From the NCBI RefSeq assembly GCF_040939455.1, contig NC_134106.1:84947001-85011000 (forward strand): a DNA stretch of 64,000 bases, written 5' to 3'. Below the pieces are notes generated by a model. That model was given only the letters and a program-made list of their open reading frames with translations, was not told the origin of the DNA and made no database searches. Source of the DNA: Microcebus murinus. Its lineage: Eukaryota; Chordata; Mammalia; Primates; Cheirogaleidae. The position numbers and the translations under genes are program-made. Of this stretch, positions 10,869 to 22,959 are shown one piece after another (position 1 is the first letter of the stretch; each line of letters begins with the position of its first letter).

Positions 10869-12499
10869 ACAATAGACTCTGCAGCAAAATTCTGAATGGG
10901 AGTTCTGAGAATTTTTGAGTGTATATTAGAGGCAGATGGCCTCTGATACATTTTCTGAAAATGATTTTGCTGTATGAGATTTAATTTTTTTATATATATA
11001 TAAAAGGAGAAGGAAAGAGGAAGCAAAGACTCAGAGAATCTCAAAGACTCAGAAAGCTCACTGGTAAAGATGCTTACACACATAGTAGACATCTACCTTT
11101 ATCGAGGGGAAATATATAAGCATCTTTTTTATGAGAGAACCAGCATAAAAGAAAACTACACTTTTTGATGATGAAGATGATAATTTTTCATGCTACATTA
11201 TTACTGGTAAAGGATGCACAAACCAAAACACTCAGAGTCCTCTTTTATTCCTATTTATTTTCCTTTTAAAACCTATATCCAATCAATCCATTAACAATTC
11301 TGCTGGCACCTCTTTAAAAATATATTGGGCCACTTTATGTCCTGAGAGTCCAATCTGTCAACATCTCCATGAAGTTTCACAACCAAAAGCTAGGAAAGCA
11401 CTGCTCTAGACTGAGCAATTTGTGGAATTTCCTCTTTAAAACTTTAACATATGACCTGTTGTCAGGTTTTTATTACGTCCTTAATAACCTTTATGCCTTC
11501 TCGTTATTTCTCCTCTTCAGATGTCTGCCATGGGTATCTCTACTTAGCCAAAACCTAATCCATTTTCCTTCTTGTCTTTATTTTTTTTCAAAAATTTTCC
11601 CCATATGAATATCGATAGGCGGTTTTAAAAAGATATTCAGAGTTTGTTAATTGATTTAAAGTCACATTCTCTCTCTCTCTCTCCATTTATTACAGTGAGG
11701 CAAAAAATTGGAATATTGTGTTTTCCCCAAATGCGCAGCAACAAAAGACTCAATAACTTTGAAACCCGGGCCCCTCAGTCTGTGAGATCATCATTTGGTG
11801 CATTCTTTCAGATCTAATTACGGTTCTTTATCTCATTACACTTCCTTTGTTTGAAAAAAAAAGAACTTATTATTATTTTCTGTATTGAAATTACTTGATT
11901 ATGGTTTCAATAGAGCAGAATATTCATTTCACTATTTTCTGGTGTGAGTCTGTCCCTTGCATTCAGGGAGGTTTTAAGTTTCTAAACTGCTTTTTCCCCT
12001 GCTTCCTATGCCTACCTTTTTTGAAAAATGCACCACTTAAAAAGTAGTTTATGGAACTCAACCCGGTGTATTTATTGATCTAAAACCAATGTTGCCCCAG
12101 TTGGCTATCCTTGTGTCATTGGTCCGTCTCTATGCCCTGGTTCATGGTTAGTCCCTGTTTGTGGGTTCAGTTCACTCGAGGACTAGAAAACAAGAGCTGG
12201 TAGTCAGGGCTGATGGGTGAGAAGACACTTTCCGCATATTTCTGTCCTTGCCAGAGAAAAAGGATAGGTGACTAAAATCGTGATTACAAATCAGCCACAA
12301 TGTGAGGGTAACGTCCATGTTTTTGAGGGTTATTTGTGCATGTGTCTTTTTTCTCCTTCTGTCTTAGATGCTCTTTATCGGGGAGGGCCAGACTTTATGT
12401 TTCAACAAAGGCTAGCACACAGATGTGAACATATGTAAATAGCTTAAATAAAGACATGTATTCATGTCATTTTTAATGAAGGACAGATTGAAAAAGCAA
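10869..12499. other. No gene; scattered low-complexity tracts
   Basis: AT-rich sequence with a short TA run at about 10,987-11,003 and (CT)8 at 11,668-11,683. The frames at 10,808-11,092 (-) and 11,369-11,608 (+) have no recognisable content. Confidence 0.5.
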
Positions 12500-13480
12500 A
12501 GTGACACCTGAGCAAATATCAGGGGGAGATTCTCAGAAGGAACAAATGGCAAGTAGAGGAAGAGGAAAGAATGGTCAAGGTGGAGAAAGAAAGAAAGAGA
12601 TTCGCTTTACTACACTTCTGAAAGGTCAACATATTTTATTTGAAATGGAAGAAACTCCACTCTTTATTATGACAGTGTCAAAAATTCCCAAAATGGCCAT
12701 TTGGCAAAACACACATCGGGGGCCTTGTCCAGGCTGGGCCAGGTGTCTCTGCAGACCCTCTTGTTTGCCAGCTCAGGGGCCACCAAGTGTGGGCTCTACA
12801 TGGACCCTCAGCCAGAGCCTTAAGAGCCTCTCAGCTTCTTGTTTGGGAGATTCTAGTCTCCCTGTCACTTGAGAGTGTGTTTCCCTCACACCACTCCCAG
12901 GCCATCCCTGTCCATTTCCTCCAGCCCGGGAGAAGGCCCCACTTGGCTTGGGCACTGCTGGCTCCTGCTTGGCTGTTCAGGCTCAAATGAATAGCTGCAG
13001 TCTCGCTTCTGTTTGCTCCATGTCCCATCTCTAGCGGTTCGACCTCCACGCCTTGGTGCAAGTACAAAATTCCTGGCTCAGTTTTGGTACATTTCATATT
13101 TCTTTCAACATTCCAGCCTGTACAAAGAGGCCACCTTTAGGCAGTCGGTTCCTTTGTCTTCTAAATACATCTCTCCCCACCAATGGTCAACACACTAGAA
13201 CTACAACAGAACTGAATGTAAAAGCCCAGCAGTGTCGCTTACCTGTAGCCCTGCCTGCACTGGGAGGAGCCACTTTCTCAGTGACAATGGCCTGAAGACC
13301 TGCTGGGGACCTTCACTGTCAGTGTGGGAGTTTAGCAGCAGGGGCTGCAAGGAGGGGAATTGGAGGAAGTCAGGCCCGAGGACTAGAGAGGGGAAGACAG
13401 GGGCTGAGATGCCACTAAGATAGAGGGAACCTGGGGATGGTGGGGACTAATACCACTGCGCGGTGTAGAGTGGCCAACAA
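12500..13480. other. GC-richer block with overlapping short frames, unassigned
   Basis: Base composition rises between about 12,700 and 13,450, and frames of 60-123 codons overlap on both strands. None shares a recognisable motif. GC-rich DNA gives long frames by chance, so I do not call a gene. I see no repeat family. Confidence 0.45.
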
Positions 13481-15714
13481 TGCCCCCAACAGTGACACCA
13501 GTTATGACATTTCATTTCCATGAAATAACTCCTGTTCAGGACTCCTCTAAAAATATCATTTGCACTCTTAAAAATACTCGAAGTGAATGGATTGTTTGGG
13601 GAACGTACTACCTATAAACTAGGCTCTTTTAAGAAAGTAAACATTTGGGAGTTCACACAAACTGAGCAGGAGGATTAGGATTTTTGTTTGACTTGGAATA
13701 GGCGGTTCAGAGTGGGAGGGTGGTCAAAACTAATTGAGTCTAGATTTCCAAGGAATGTGAGTCCAGCTGACAGCTGGACTACACAAACATTACGTTCTGT
13801 CAAGAGCTCAAGGATCTCAGCTCTCTTAGACCACCATGAGTTTTTAGTGAGAGATAGAGTTTCAAGTGTAATTTCTATATGGGAAAATAGACACTAGGGT
13901 TTGGGTTTGAAGGAATGTTGGGGTCCTTTGGACATCATGGTCTTAGCCTATTGTTGGCTATAAACTAAGTCGAATGGGTCATTTAAATAAGCAACTAAAT
14001 AAAATAATAACTGTTGCTAGCATCACGCATAAGGAGAGTAAACATTGCTCAGAGAAGGTTTTGTTTCCTTTATCTGTGTATATGTGTGTGTCTATATATG
14101 TACACATTTGTAAGTGCATAAGTGTATGAGCACTTTTTTTGGGCAAAGTACCAAATTTTAAAAATGAATATTTGGCTGAAGGAGATGGTTAGTTTAGTGG
14201 TACCATCAGAAAATAAATTTCTTATATGTAAGAATAAATCTGAATTTTAAAACATGTTATTCTCAGTTTGATTATAAACACTTTAATAGTCATATTTCTA
14301 AAGCTGAGCATCATGGTGCACGAGCAATAACTGTTGAGTATCATTGGTGGCTAGACTGGTCCTGAATTCATTGCATTGCATGTTCGCAATACCAGAAAAA
14401 ACAAACTTTAATTGAGGTTATTGGGAGCAAGATATTTTGGGCTGCCATTATTTTTTTGATAAATTCTTTCTCTTTTGTCTTTTTATATTCTTTATGTTAT
14501 ATGCTACCTGTATACCTCAACTAGCTGATAGAATGCACCATGTCCAGGGCTCAGGGAAAAGTCACATCTAGATACCTCAACAGCTCTGGAGCACAAATTA
14601 ATTATATCACAAAGTTGGCCCAACGTGAGGTCAGGGATCTGGACTTTGTACCTCTGTGTCAGTCACTCATGGGCTTCAGTCTGGTCCTGGGATTGGGATT
14701 GGGTAGGGGGATGAGGGGCTGGTGAATGGTGGGGAGTGACTTCCTACTTGTCCAAGTGCAATTCTCCTAAAAAGAGGGATGAGGGGTGTCTGTGACCCCT
14801 TAACAGCCAACATTCTCAGCAGGACAGGTGGACTGGCCAGACAAAGGCCATCTTTGATCCACTTTCACACACCTAATCAAGAATCCTCCCATCTTCCTGT
14901 TTACTTGTCTCTGCACCAGCTCTACTGCTTCTTACTGCCAGGCACACACCACTCCTCTGAACTTAGTGTGAGAGCTGTATAATCATGTACAGAATTATAG
15001 TGCCTGTTGATGAGGTGTTATATTTTAATTAATACACTCCATAAGCTCATTATCTTTTTTGGCAATCAAACCTCACCGGTGACTTTTATTATGAACACAA
15101 ATTTTGTTCCTGCATGCTGTGGCAAAGCAATATTTGCTCCATCTTGCATTTTTAACATTAGTTTTTGGATCCAAGAGAAGGTCATGTCATCTTTCCCTAT
15201 TAAATTTCAATTTGTCATATTTTTCCTATCATTTTATCCTGAGAGCCGTGATTTAATCAAGCAATGCATTAATATCCTGTTGAGTTTTTAAAAAGCCAGA
15301 AATATGATGATCTTATCTCTAAATTTTAATCCAAGCCCATCAGCTCATCTATAAAAACTTCTTTCCAGATTGACATTAGTCCCTTAAACACCTTAATCAT
15401 TTTCATGGTTGCGAAGCCACTTGCAATTCACCCAATGCTGTCATGCAGCTCATGTATCTTGATTTGCCCTTAAAACAGCATAAAAGACCACTTCACATTA
15501 ACTGATGAACCATAAATATATAATTCCCACAGCATTTCTACAATCTAGCAGTTTAGAAGTCCTGTTACTATAAAATGGGGTTAGTATGATTTGATTTGTT
15601 CTGTATCTTAGTGACACTTTCCTTTTCTACATACACATAAAACATCCTAGACAAAAGTTAACATATTGTGAAGAAATTCATAACTTTCCCTTGAAGTTTT
15701 GATAATAATTTGAG
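13481..15714. other. No gene or clear repeat
   Basis: Mostly AT-rich with a small TG/TA-rich patch at about 14,075-14,110. Short frames at 13,688, 14,540, 14,779 and 15,007 are unremarkable. Confidence 0.45.
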
Positions 15715-16159
15715 TCTATGAAACAAACCAATAATAGATTAATAAGAGGAAAAGGCACACAAAATTATTAACGTCCATATGGTAACAAGAGTCAAATAAA
15801 ATATAAAAACTAAAAGAAGGGGACAGAGGGTTGATGCCTAAGTACCCTCTTCTTTGGGAAAAGGAGGGATGGAAGGTGTAGGAGTAAACCATTTGCAGGA
15901 GCGATAAATGAAGCCCGAGAGCAATGGCCTGGGACCCAGTTTCTCTGGGCTCCAGGGGCGGTAGCATCACAGATTATGGGACAGTGAAGGGAGGGAAGCA
16001 TGTTGAGCAAAGGCTGACTTGTCACTTGGCACTTCTCTCAGAAAGAATAGATGTGGTTGAGTTAATCTTCCCTAAAATGGACAGGACAGGGGCTTCTCAG
16101 GGGGTTCTAGTTGTTTATTTCACCAGTGTAGATTTTTCTGCAAATGCAAATCTCCTCCA

Positions 16160-16191
<32 letters not shown>

Positions 16192-16300
16192 AAAACAGCT
16201 TGGCAGGGCTATTCCTGTGTGCAGGCCCTCTGAATAGCCATCCTGAAATATGTCAAAGAAGTATACTTTGGGGTATAAAGTATTTTAGTTTTTCTTTAGC
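15715..16300 (-). mobile_element. Possible ERV/LTR-derived repeat, antisense
   Basis: The ordered segments TAATAAGAGGAAAAGGCACACAAAATTATTAAC, GGGACCCAGTTTCTCTGGGCTCC and CCTGAAATATGTCAAAGAAG feel like a dispersed LTR-type repeat read in antisense. I cannot name it or fix its ends. The 163-codon plus frame (15,924-16,415) crosses the A30 tract, which produces its lysine run, so it is not a gene. Confidence 0.3.
16161..16190 (+). repeat. A30 homopolymer
   Basis: Thirty uninterrupted adenines. There is no SINE or retrocopy immediately upstream, so this is a simple repeat rather than a tail I can assign. Confidence 0.95.
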
Positions 16301-16639
16301 AGTCATGGTTTATGCCCACTTCCTTTACCACCTTCAAAGACAGAGCCCTATCTATCTATTGATAGCTCTTCTGTATCTCTCTCATTCTTTACCCTTTGCT
16401 AGAGATCACTGTTAGAGACTTGGTGATTTTGGTTACAATTTCCTCAGTGGCTGATGTATAATTTGGTTTTGGCATAAGATATCAATTCTTTCAGCAATAC
16501 TTCGTACTGTTATACTCACACACACATACATACACACAGTCCATTCACACTTATTCTTCAACTCCAAGTGATTGCTTTATTCTCTTTGTAGGGGAGTAAA
16601 AAATAATTTTCCTTCTACCCTTCTAAGTTCTTAGTTCTT
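16301..16639. other. No gene; short CA-rich patch
   Basis: ACACACACATACATACACACAG at about 16,517-16,540. Otherwise unassigned. Confidence 0.5.
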
Positions 16640-16930
16640 ACCCCTATGACTGATTAGCAAGAGAAAAACAAACAGAAGTTTATTAACATGTATATCACAT
16701 GTATACATGGGAGATACCCAGGAAAATGATTAAGTCTCGAAGAGGTGGCACAGTACACCAGCATATAAAGCATATTCAAATAAAACAGAAAAAGGAAGGT
16801 GAGAAGGGGGCCAGTGATGAGAAGGGGACCAGGAAAAGGGGTAAATAAGAGTAATTTTGTGTGCAGATGAAATTCAGTGCCTGCTGTATTCATAAGAGTG
16901 TCTTATACATTAGTCATCCCCCCTCTTTCA
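16640..16930 (-). mobile_element. Possible LTR fragment, antisense
   Basis: GCAAGAGAAAAACAAACAG..TTTATTAACATGTAT..ACATGGGAGATACCCAGG resembles the 3' part of an old LTR in antisense, with a minus-strand AATAAA-like signal. Unnamed and low confidence. Confidence 0.3.
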
Positions 16931-17173
16931 GGTACAGAGAGGGAGATTTCCTTTAGATGTAAATTTACCTTACAAGAGGCTAACTTCTATTCTATTTTCA
17001 GCATTGTGTCTAAATAATCATTTGAAAATAATCCTTATGGCAAAGACACACATGTGAGGTTGGAAGACTGCACTCTGATTTCCAACATATTCAATCTCAA
17101 AGTCGTTTTGAACATTGAAGCTAGAACGAAATAGCAAGATCCAGTTTTCCATCGTCACCAATCAGCTTGCTTC

Positions 17174-17555
17174 TGATTAAATGAAGTTTGGTCTAAAGTT
17201 GTTTCCATTCATATTTCAATTTGGCCTAAAGCCTTCTCCATACACACTGAACTGTAACCTGGTTTATGTGTGAACAGATTATAACCTATGCTTACAACAA
17301 GTAACAGTGTCAGCCAACCACAGGCAGCCAACTGTTCACTGCAGTTTCAAAGAAGGCAAATGCCCAGATATAACCAATCCAGCTGTTTCTGTACCTCATT
17401 TCAGTTTTTTGTAGGTTACTTTTATTTTTCTGTCCACAAATATCATCTAACAATGTGGCAGCCCAGAGTTGCTCTGAACCTATGCTGGTTTTGCTATTAA
17501 ATTTGCTCAATTAAACTCTGTTAATTTTTATTTGTCTAATGCCTTTCTTTCCACA
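17174..17555 (+). repeat. ERV 5' LTR
   Basis: About 382 bp, starting TGATTAAATGAAG and ending TTTCCACA. It shares ordered blocks with the 3' LTR: AGTTTGG, TCCATACACA, CAGCCAACTGTTCA, AAGGCAAATGCCCA, ATGTGGCAGCCC, GAGTTGCTCTGAACCTAT and GCTCAATTAAACT. The last contains ATTAAA, a plausible polyadenylation signal. It lacks about 25 bp present in the 3' copy before that signal. Confidence 0.88.
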
Positions 17556-18036
17556 AATGGTGTTAGAAGAGAGATCCAAAGTACCACTTTCAGTGACCCT
17601 CAGGAGCACTGAGTGACCAAGGAGGGACCTGCCAGGCCCATTGTTCCCATTGCTGTCTCACAACTGAGGATCACCGGTAAGTTCTCAGGTTCTGCAGTCC
17701 CACAGATTTGTGTTTTGAGCTGAGTTTGAGTACATTTTTTATCTGGACTGAGTTTGGAAGTCATGACGAAAACTAGACTGGGTTTAGCATTATACTGCAT
17801 TCAATAATTAACAGGGTTGCATCCAGTTAGAGGCCTCCGGTGACTAACTGGATCAGGCAGAAACTGACAAGAAGTGACAATTACTGCAGGGGGTGCAAAT
17901 TTTGGCTTTTGGAAATTCACAGGTTTCATTTTCTATTCCTTTTGTTTCTTTCTCTTGTGCACTTTAGTAGGGAAAAATTATTGGCTGAGTTGATCAAATA
18001 ATTTTTGATCTGAAAGCCAAAGCCAAAATTTACCTT
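17556..18036 (+). other. ERV leader with splice-donor-like site
   Basis: The first bases after the LTR (AATGGTGTTAGAAGAG) are where a tRNA primer-binding site should be, but they are too changed to name the primer. CCG|GTAAGT at 17,674-17,682 is a strong splice-donor match in the position where retroviruses place the donor for env RNA. The remainder is degraded. Confidence 0.55.
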
Positions 18037-18321
18037 GAAAATAGGATTCTTTTTTTTTTTTTTAAATTTTTTATTTTTTTTTATTTCGGCATATTATGGG
18101 GGTACAGATTTTAAAGTTTCAATAAATGCCCTTCCTCCCCTCCCCCCACAAGTCTGAGTCTCCAGCGTGACCATCCCTCAGATGGTGCGCCTATCACTCG
18201 TTATGTATGTATATACCCGCTCCCCCACCCCCCTCCCCAAAACCCTATTACTGTAGTACCTATGTGTCCACTTAGGTGCTACTCAGTTAATACCAGTTTG
18301 CTGGAGGAAAATAGGATTCTT
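18037..18321 (-). mobile_element. 5'-truncated L1 (3' UTR only), antisense, 15-bp target duplication
   Basis: GAAAATAGGATTCTT is present at 18,037-18,051 and again at 18,307-18,321. Between them lies a poly-T start, then the antisense of the same L1 3' UTR type seen at 1-575. Only about 255 bp was copied. The duplication is perfect, so this is among the younger events here, and it landed in the ERV leader/gag region. Confidence 0.93.
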
Positions 18322-19350
18322 AATTTCTGAAGAACTGAGTATTTGACTTTTTGGCTATGTGTATCTTTATGTGCATAAGTATTAGGGCCCAGAAGCTGCA
18401 AATACTTATAAAAAATGGTGAAATCTTATTAAATATTATGTCCAATTTAGAACTATAGTAGAATGTTCCAAATGAACAACACTGCACCAGGGATGCCTCT
18501 TTGATGTGCAGAAGCTTCTAAAAGGATTTCAATATTTTTTATTTCCTCTTATAAAAGACTCTTTACAAAAGGCAAATAAAAAGCTCACACAACTAATTGA
18601 TAAGGAAATTGAATCCACTAACCTTTTGGCTTAGTTACCATCCTACTCCAAAGGTTAAAAGAAAGCTGGATGAAGTGTTTAGAAGAGGTAGGCCTTCAGG
18701 TAAAGTAGGCTTGATTTTTTTTCAGAGTAATTTATGCTGAGTACAGGCATAGAGAATACTTTCTTTACTCTGTTTGATAATGGGCTCTGCCCTGGCCTCA
18801 GTGGTGTAGTTAGAAAATGGAGACAAAATTGGAAGCTCCCTATCTAACTAAGTTAATCTTATAAAATCCTACAATGAAGCTCCATGATTTTATGTTACCT
18901 TGTCATCCATTTTAAATCTTCCTTTGTGTTTCCTCTAACTGAAACATCCAGACTCCTTTTAGAAAAAGCTTACATTATTCCTCTGTGCTTTGAGATGTAA
19001 ATTTGCTTTCTTGTTTTCTCTAAAACTCCATAAGAGCATTGGCCATGTGAGACAGATAAACCCTAACTTGTTCCATATCTAGGAACACAGGTTAATTCAA
19101 CTGACCTTTTAAAAGAGTGAGTTTTATCTGTCTCAGGGCTAAAATTTTAAAATCAAAGCCATAAAAATCTTTATTCATGTTTGTATTTTTATGCATGCCT
19201 GTGTATATGTGTATATGTATATATGTCTGTCTACATGGTACCACATTGACTTATAAATAAATGAGCACTCTTAATTAAGTAAATAACTACCCCAAATGCT
19301 TTTCAAATTTATGTGACTTTATTAGTCTTCAGTAAAGAAAACTAATTTTA
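18322..19350 (+). other. ERV internal region (gag/pol territory), decayed
   Basis: By position this should be gag and early pol. I see no intact frame or motif good enough to assign a domain. A TG/TA-rich microsatellite patch lies at about 19,196-19,225. Confidence 0.45.
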
Positions 19351-20455
19351 AAATTGTTGGTAAATGCTTGCTTCAGCAGCACATATACTAAAATTGGAAT
19401 AATACAGAGAAGATTACCATGACCCCTGTGCAAAAATGACATGCAAATTTGTGAAACATTCCATATTTTAATTAAATTAAAAGGTTTCTGCCCAGCAAAG
19501 GAAATAAGCAACAGAGCAAATAGACATCCTATAGAATGGGAGAAAATAGTTTTAAACTATACATCTGACAAAGGGCTAATATCTGGAATCTACAAAGAAC
19601 TCAGATAAATCAGCAAGAGAAAAACAAACAACCCCATCAAAAAGTGGGTAAAATAAATAAATAGAAGTTTTTCAAAAGAAGATAGAAATATGGCCAACAA
19701 CTGTGGAAAAATGTTCAATATCACTAATTATCAGGGAAATGCAAATTAAATCTACAGTGAGATACAACCTTATGCCTGTCATAGTGGCCATTATTAAGAA
19801 GTAAAAAAAACCTATAGATGTGGACATGGATGCAGAGAGAAAGCTTATACACTCTCAGTGGGACTGCAAATCTATGGAAAACAGTATGGCGATTCCTCAA
19901 AGAAATAAATGAAGACTTACCATTTGGCCCAGCAATCCCACTACTGGGTATCTACCCAAAGGAAAAGAAGTCATTTTATCAAAAAGACACCTACACTCAA
20001 ATGTTTATTGCAGCACAATCCACAATTGCAAAGATGTGGAATCAGCCTAAGTGCTGCTTTTATCCATGAGTGGATAAAAAAAAATGTGGTATATATATAC
20101 CATGAAGTACTACTCAGCCATAAAAAGGAACGAAATAATGTCTTTGCAGCAATTTGGGTGGAACTGGAGACTCTTATCCTAAGTGAAGTAGCTCAAGAAT
20201 GGAAAAACAATCACAAGTTCTCACTAATAAGTGAGAGCTAAACAATGAGTAAACATAGGTGCAAAGAAATGTAAAGGGCATTGGAAACCAAAAAGGGAGA
20301 AGGGTGAAGGATAAAAACTTACCTGTCAGGTAAAATGAACACTATTCTGGTAACAGGGACACTAGGAGCCCTGATTTAAGCATTATACAAGGTATCTATG
20401 TAACAAAAACATTTGTACCCCCTTAATATTTTGAAATACATAAATTGTTGGTAAA
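19351..20455 (+). mobile_element. U6-L1 chimeric retrocopy with 14-bp target duplication
   Basis: AAATTGTTGGTAAA occurs at 19,351-19,364 and 20,442-20,455, flanking one unit made of U6 (19,365-19,469) followed without a gap by a 5'-truncated L1 3' end (19,470-20,441). The site reads TTTT|AAAA at the 5' end, the preferred L1 endonuclease cut. The L1 part retains ORF2 C-terminal pieces (GIYPKEK, QSTIAKMWNQPK, EWKNNH) and a short 3' UTR with no long A tail. Known explanation: the L1 reverse transcriptase switches template from L1 RNA to U6 RNA during target-primed reverse transcription. It is inserted in the ERV, so it is younger than it. Confidence 0.93.
19365..19469 (+). pseudogene. U6 snRNA pseudogene (5' part of U6-L1 chimera)
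   Basis: Nearly the whole U6 small nuclear RNA sequence is present, from the GCTTGCTTC start through CAGCACATATACTAAAATTGG and the ACAGAGA box (ATACAGAGAAG) to the CCATATTTT end. Most differences from U6 are C-to-T or G-to-A changes, many at former CpG sites, as in neutral decay. The 44 bases upstream hold no TATA box or proximal sequence element, so it is not a working U6 gene. It is joined directly to a truncated L1 at 19,470, and one target duplication flanks the pair. Confidence 0.93.
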
Positions 20456-21985
20456 ATAAAATGGAAATGTCTTCAGAATTTTAGACATAGTCTCTGGGTC
20501 TACTGGTCAGATGCTAGATGCTTTAAGGTCATAAAACATTGCTTCTGTGATGTTTTTGATACTTGCTTGATTTGATTGTGGGCATATGTCTCTGGTTTTG
20601 AGCCTTTAGATTCTGGGGTCTAGACAAGTGGCCATTGTAAGACCTGGGGACATATCTGTGTCCACAGTACCTGAGCCACCATCAGCAAGGTAGAGCCAAG
20701 CCCAATATGGCCCCGTCCTCCCTGGCCTAGCTCTGTCTCCTGGCCATACTAGAAGGGTCGATCCTATAGGCATCATCTTAACAGCTGTGTCCCCTGTCCC
20801 GGGCTCTGCACCTGGTATATTACAATTAAAAGTGCTTACTTTCTAGGTATTTTTCTTTGTACTGGAAATTAGAGTTAGTAAGGGTTAAAAATATAGTTTA
20901 CCTGCATGATAAAAACTTATAGATATAAGAGAAACAATTCTGTATACAGAGTGAATAAATAAAGTAAAATGTATTTTAGGTGAAGAAAGTTATAGAAAAG
21001 ACATGATGATGTGACTTTTGTCAAAGGAAAAGTAATTGTGTCTAGTTTAGAAGTTATTCAAAGGCTATTTAAAATTGAAGGAATGAAAAAAGAATGATAA
21101 AGGTAAAACTAAACAGAAATAAAAAGTTGGGGAAAGAAAGAAAACAGATGGAAAAACATTTTGTAAGAGGTTATAAAAAAGGCTTATCAGAATCGTATTT
21201 GGTGTGGTCCAAAGTTGACTGGGATTTGATGGATTTTTTAATAAGTTTTCCTTCAAATTAGTTTTAGTATTAATAATACATTAATATAAAATTTAGAATT
21301 AGGTTTTCTTTTTTAAATAAGATTTTCATATAATATTAATGAGATAATAAAGAAAGACTTTTGTTCACCTTTTGATGAAACTACAGAAAAATATAACAAA
21401 TTTTCTTGCCATGTCCATCTTTAACCATGGCCATTTTAAGCCTTATTGTCCACAGTTAATTGTTTTATTCTGATTCTTCTTCTAAAAGATCTATGCAAAT
21501 AATTATAGTCCTAAAGTATTATACCTTCAAGAAGGCTCATGAAAAGGATGGACAGAAATCCTACAAACACTCTTAAATACAAGTTTCTGGTAACTTTAGG
21601 ATCATGTCATTTGGGCTGGGCAAGAATTCCCAGAACTCTAACGAAGAGACTGACTGGTGTGTAAAACTGTTACCTCATGCAGGACAAAAATTAATTAAAA
21701 TATCAAGGAAATGCTTTCACAGATTGTCATACCAAGTCAACCAGTACTGAAATTGCTAAGATATGCAATTTGAATGAACTCCATGATCCAAGTCAAATGA
21801 CCTATGATAACCTATTTATTAAATAGTGCTATTAATATGTACCTGAACTGGAGAAACCAAATTAGTATTTTACAGGATATAAATTTAATCTTTGGTCTCA
21901 TGGAGAGCCTGTATGGCTACCTGGTCTTTCTTGACTCCATGAAGTCTCCCTTATCAAAAGCTCTGCACTCTATGATCCATCATGA
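20456..21985 (+). other. ERV internal region (pol territory), decayed
   Basis: This resumes ERV sequence after the chimera. Expected to hold protease/reverse transcriptase/RNase H, but frames are short and broken and I cannot place a motif with confidence. A GC-richer patch at about 20,600-20,820 may be a small separate insertion. Confidence 0.4.
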
Positions 21986-22318
21986 AAATGATTATATGAT
22001 CCAAATTATGAAAAACTATTGATGTACTGACTGCTCTAAATTGCTAAAATGGTTTATGATCAATGTTTGGTTTGTCAAACCCATAATCCTGGAAGTACAA
22101 TCAATGCTTCATGTACATCTCTGTTACTTTATGGGCCATTTGAACAATTCAATTGCTATTTTCATTGCATGTTTTCTGGTTATATAGAAGCTTTCCCATG
22201 CAAGAAGTCCAATGCTATAACAGTAGCTAAAAGGTTGTTAGGAAATGTGTTTCCCTCATGTGCATTTCTGGAGAAATGTCTAGCAATACAAGTACTTATT
22301 TCACTGGATACGTTGTAA
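21940..22318 (+). pseudogene. ERV integrase remnant
   Basis: Two adjoining frames keep parts of a retroviral integrase. The first ends with a histidine pair region (LHSMIHHEN) that fits the N-terminal zinc-binding half. The second starts MVYDQCLVCQTHNPGS, which supplies the CxxC of the HHCC finger, and continues into the catalytic core start (FSGYIEAFPCKKSNAITVAK). A frameshift and stop separate the two parts, and the core is lost after about residue 80. In the provirus it lies where the 3' end of pol should be. No activity is possible. Confidence 0.75.
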
Positions 22319-22959
22319 AATAATTAAATGAGGTATTACAGTTACAATGACATTAGGTAAAGCCAACTCAATTGCCTGTATTACCTTGGTTGAAGATATT
22401 ACAGATTGATGACAATCAGATCCACTTTCAATAAAAAAGCATAAGTTGACCCCTGATGAAATAGTCACTAGGAGATCTATGCCCCTAATAATAGAACCTT
22501 GTGTATCTTATGCTCCTATTTATAAATCCGGATATTACCAAATGCTACTAGGCTTTAATGCATTATGCCAAATTGTATTTTCAAGATAAAGGAAGCTTTT
22601 TACGATCCACAGAATAAGGATCTACAACCTCTGTGACCCAGAACATGGAGATTGTGTATTCTGGGAACAATATCAGAGAAAATCTCTTGCCATCCACACT
22701 GCAATGAAAACCTCAAACCTTGGGTCTGTAATCTTATACTTCAGAAAGGCCCCTCCAGACTCTGAAACTGTACACCCATTGGAGATCTTAAGGTAAAGCT
22801 AACCAAGGAAGTTTTTCTCCAAAAGTAGATGGCATTCTAAATGTGAACAGCTTTATTGAAATCATGGATCAAGACTGCTCTGACATCATGAAATTCTTAG
22901 CTCTCTTAATTTTTTCCTCGTTTATGCCTCTATGAACTGGAAAAGGGGCCTCATGTATA

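Noticed and set aside
15924..16415. 163-codon plus frame with a lysine run
   Set aside because: It reads through the A30 tract and a probable antisense repeat. The length depends on the homopolymer.
19365..19469. A functional U6 gene
   Set aside because: There is no TATA box or proximal sequence element upstream, the body has CpG-type decay, and a retrotransposition duplication flanks it.
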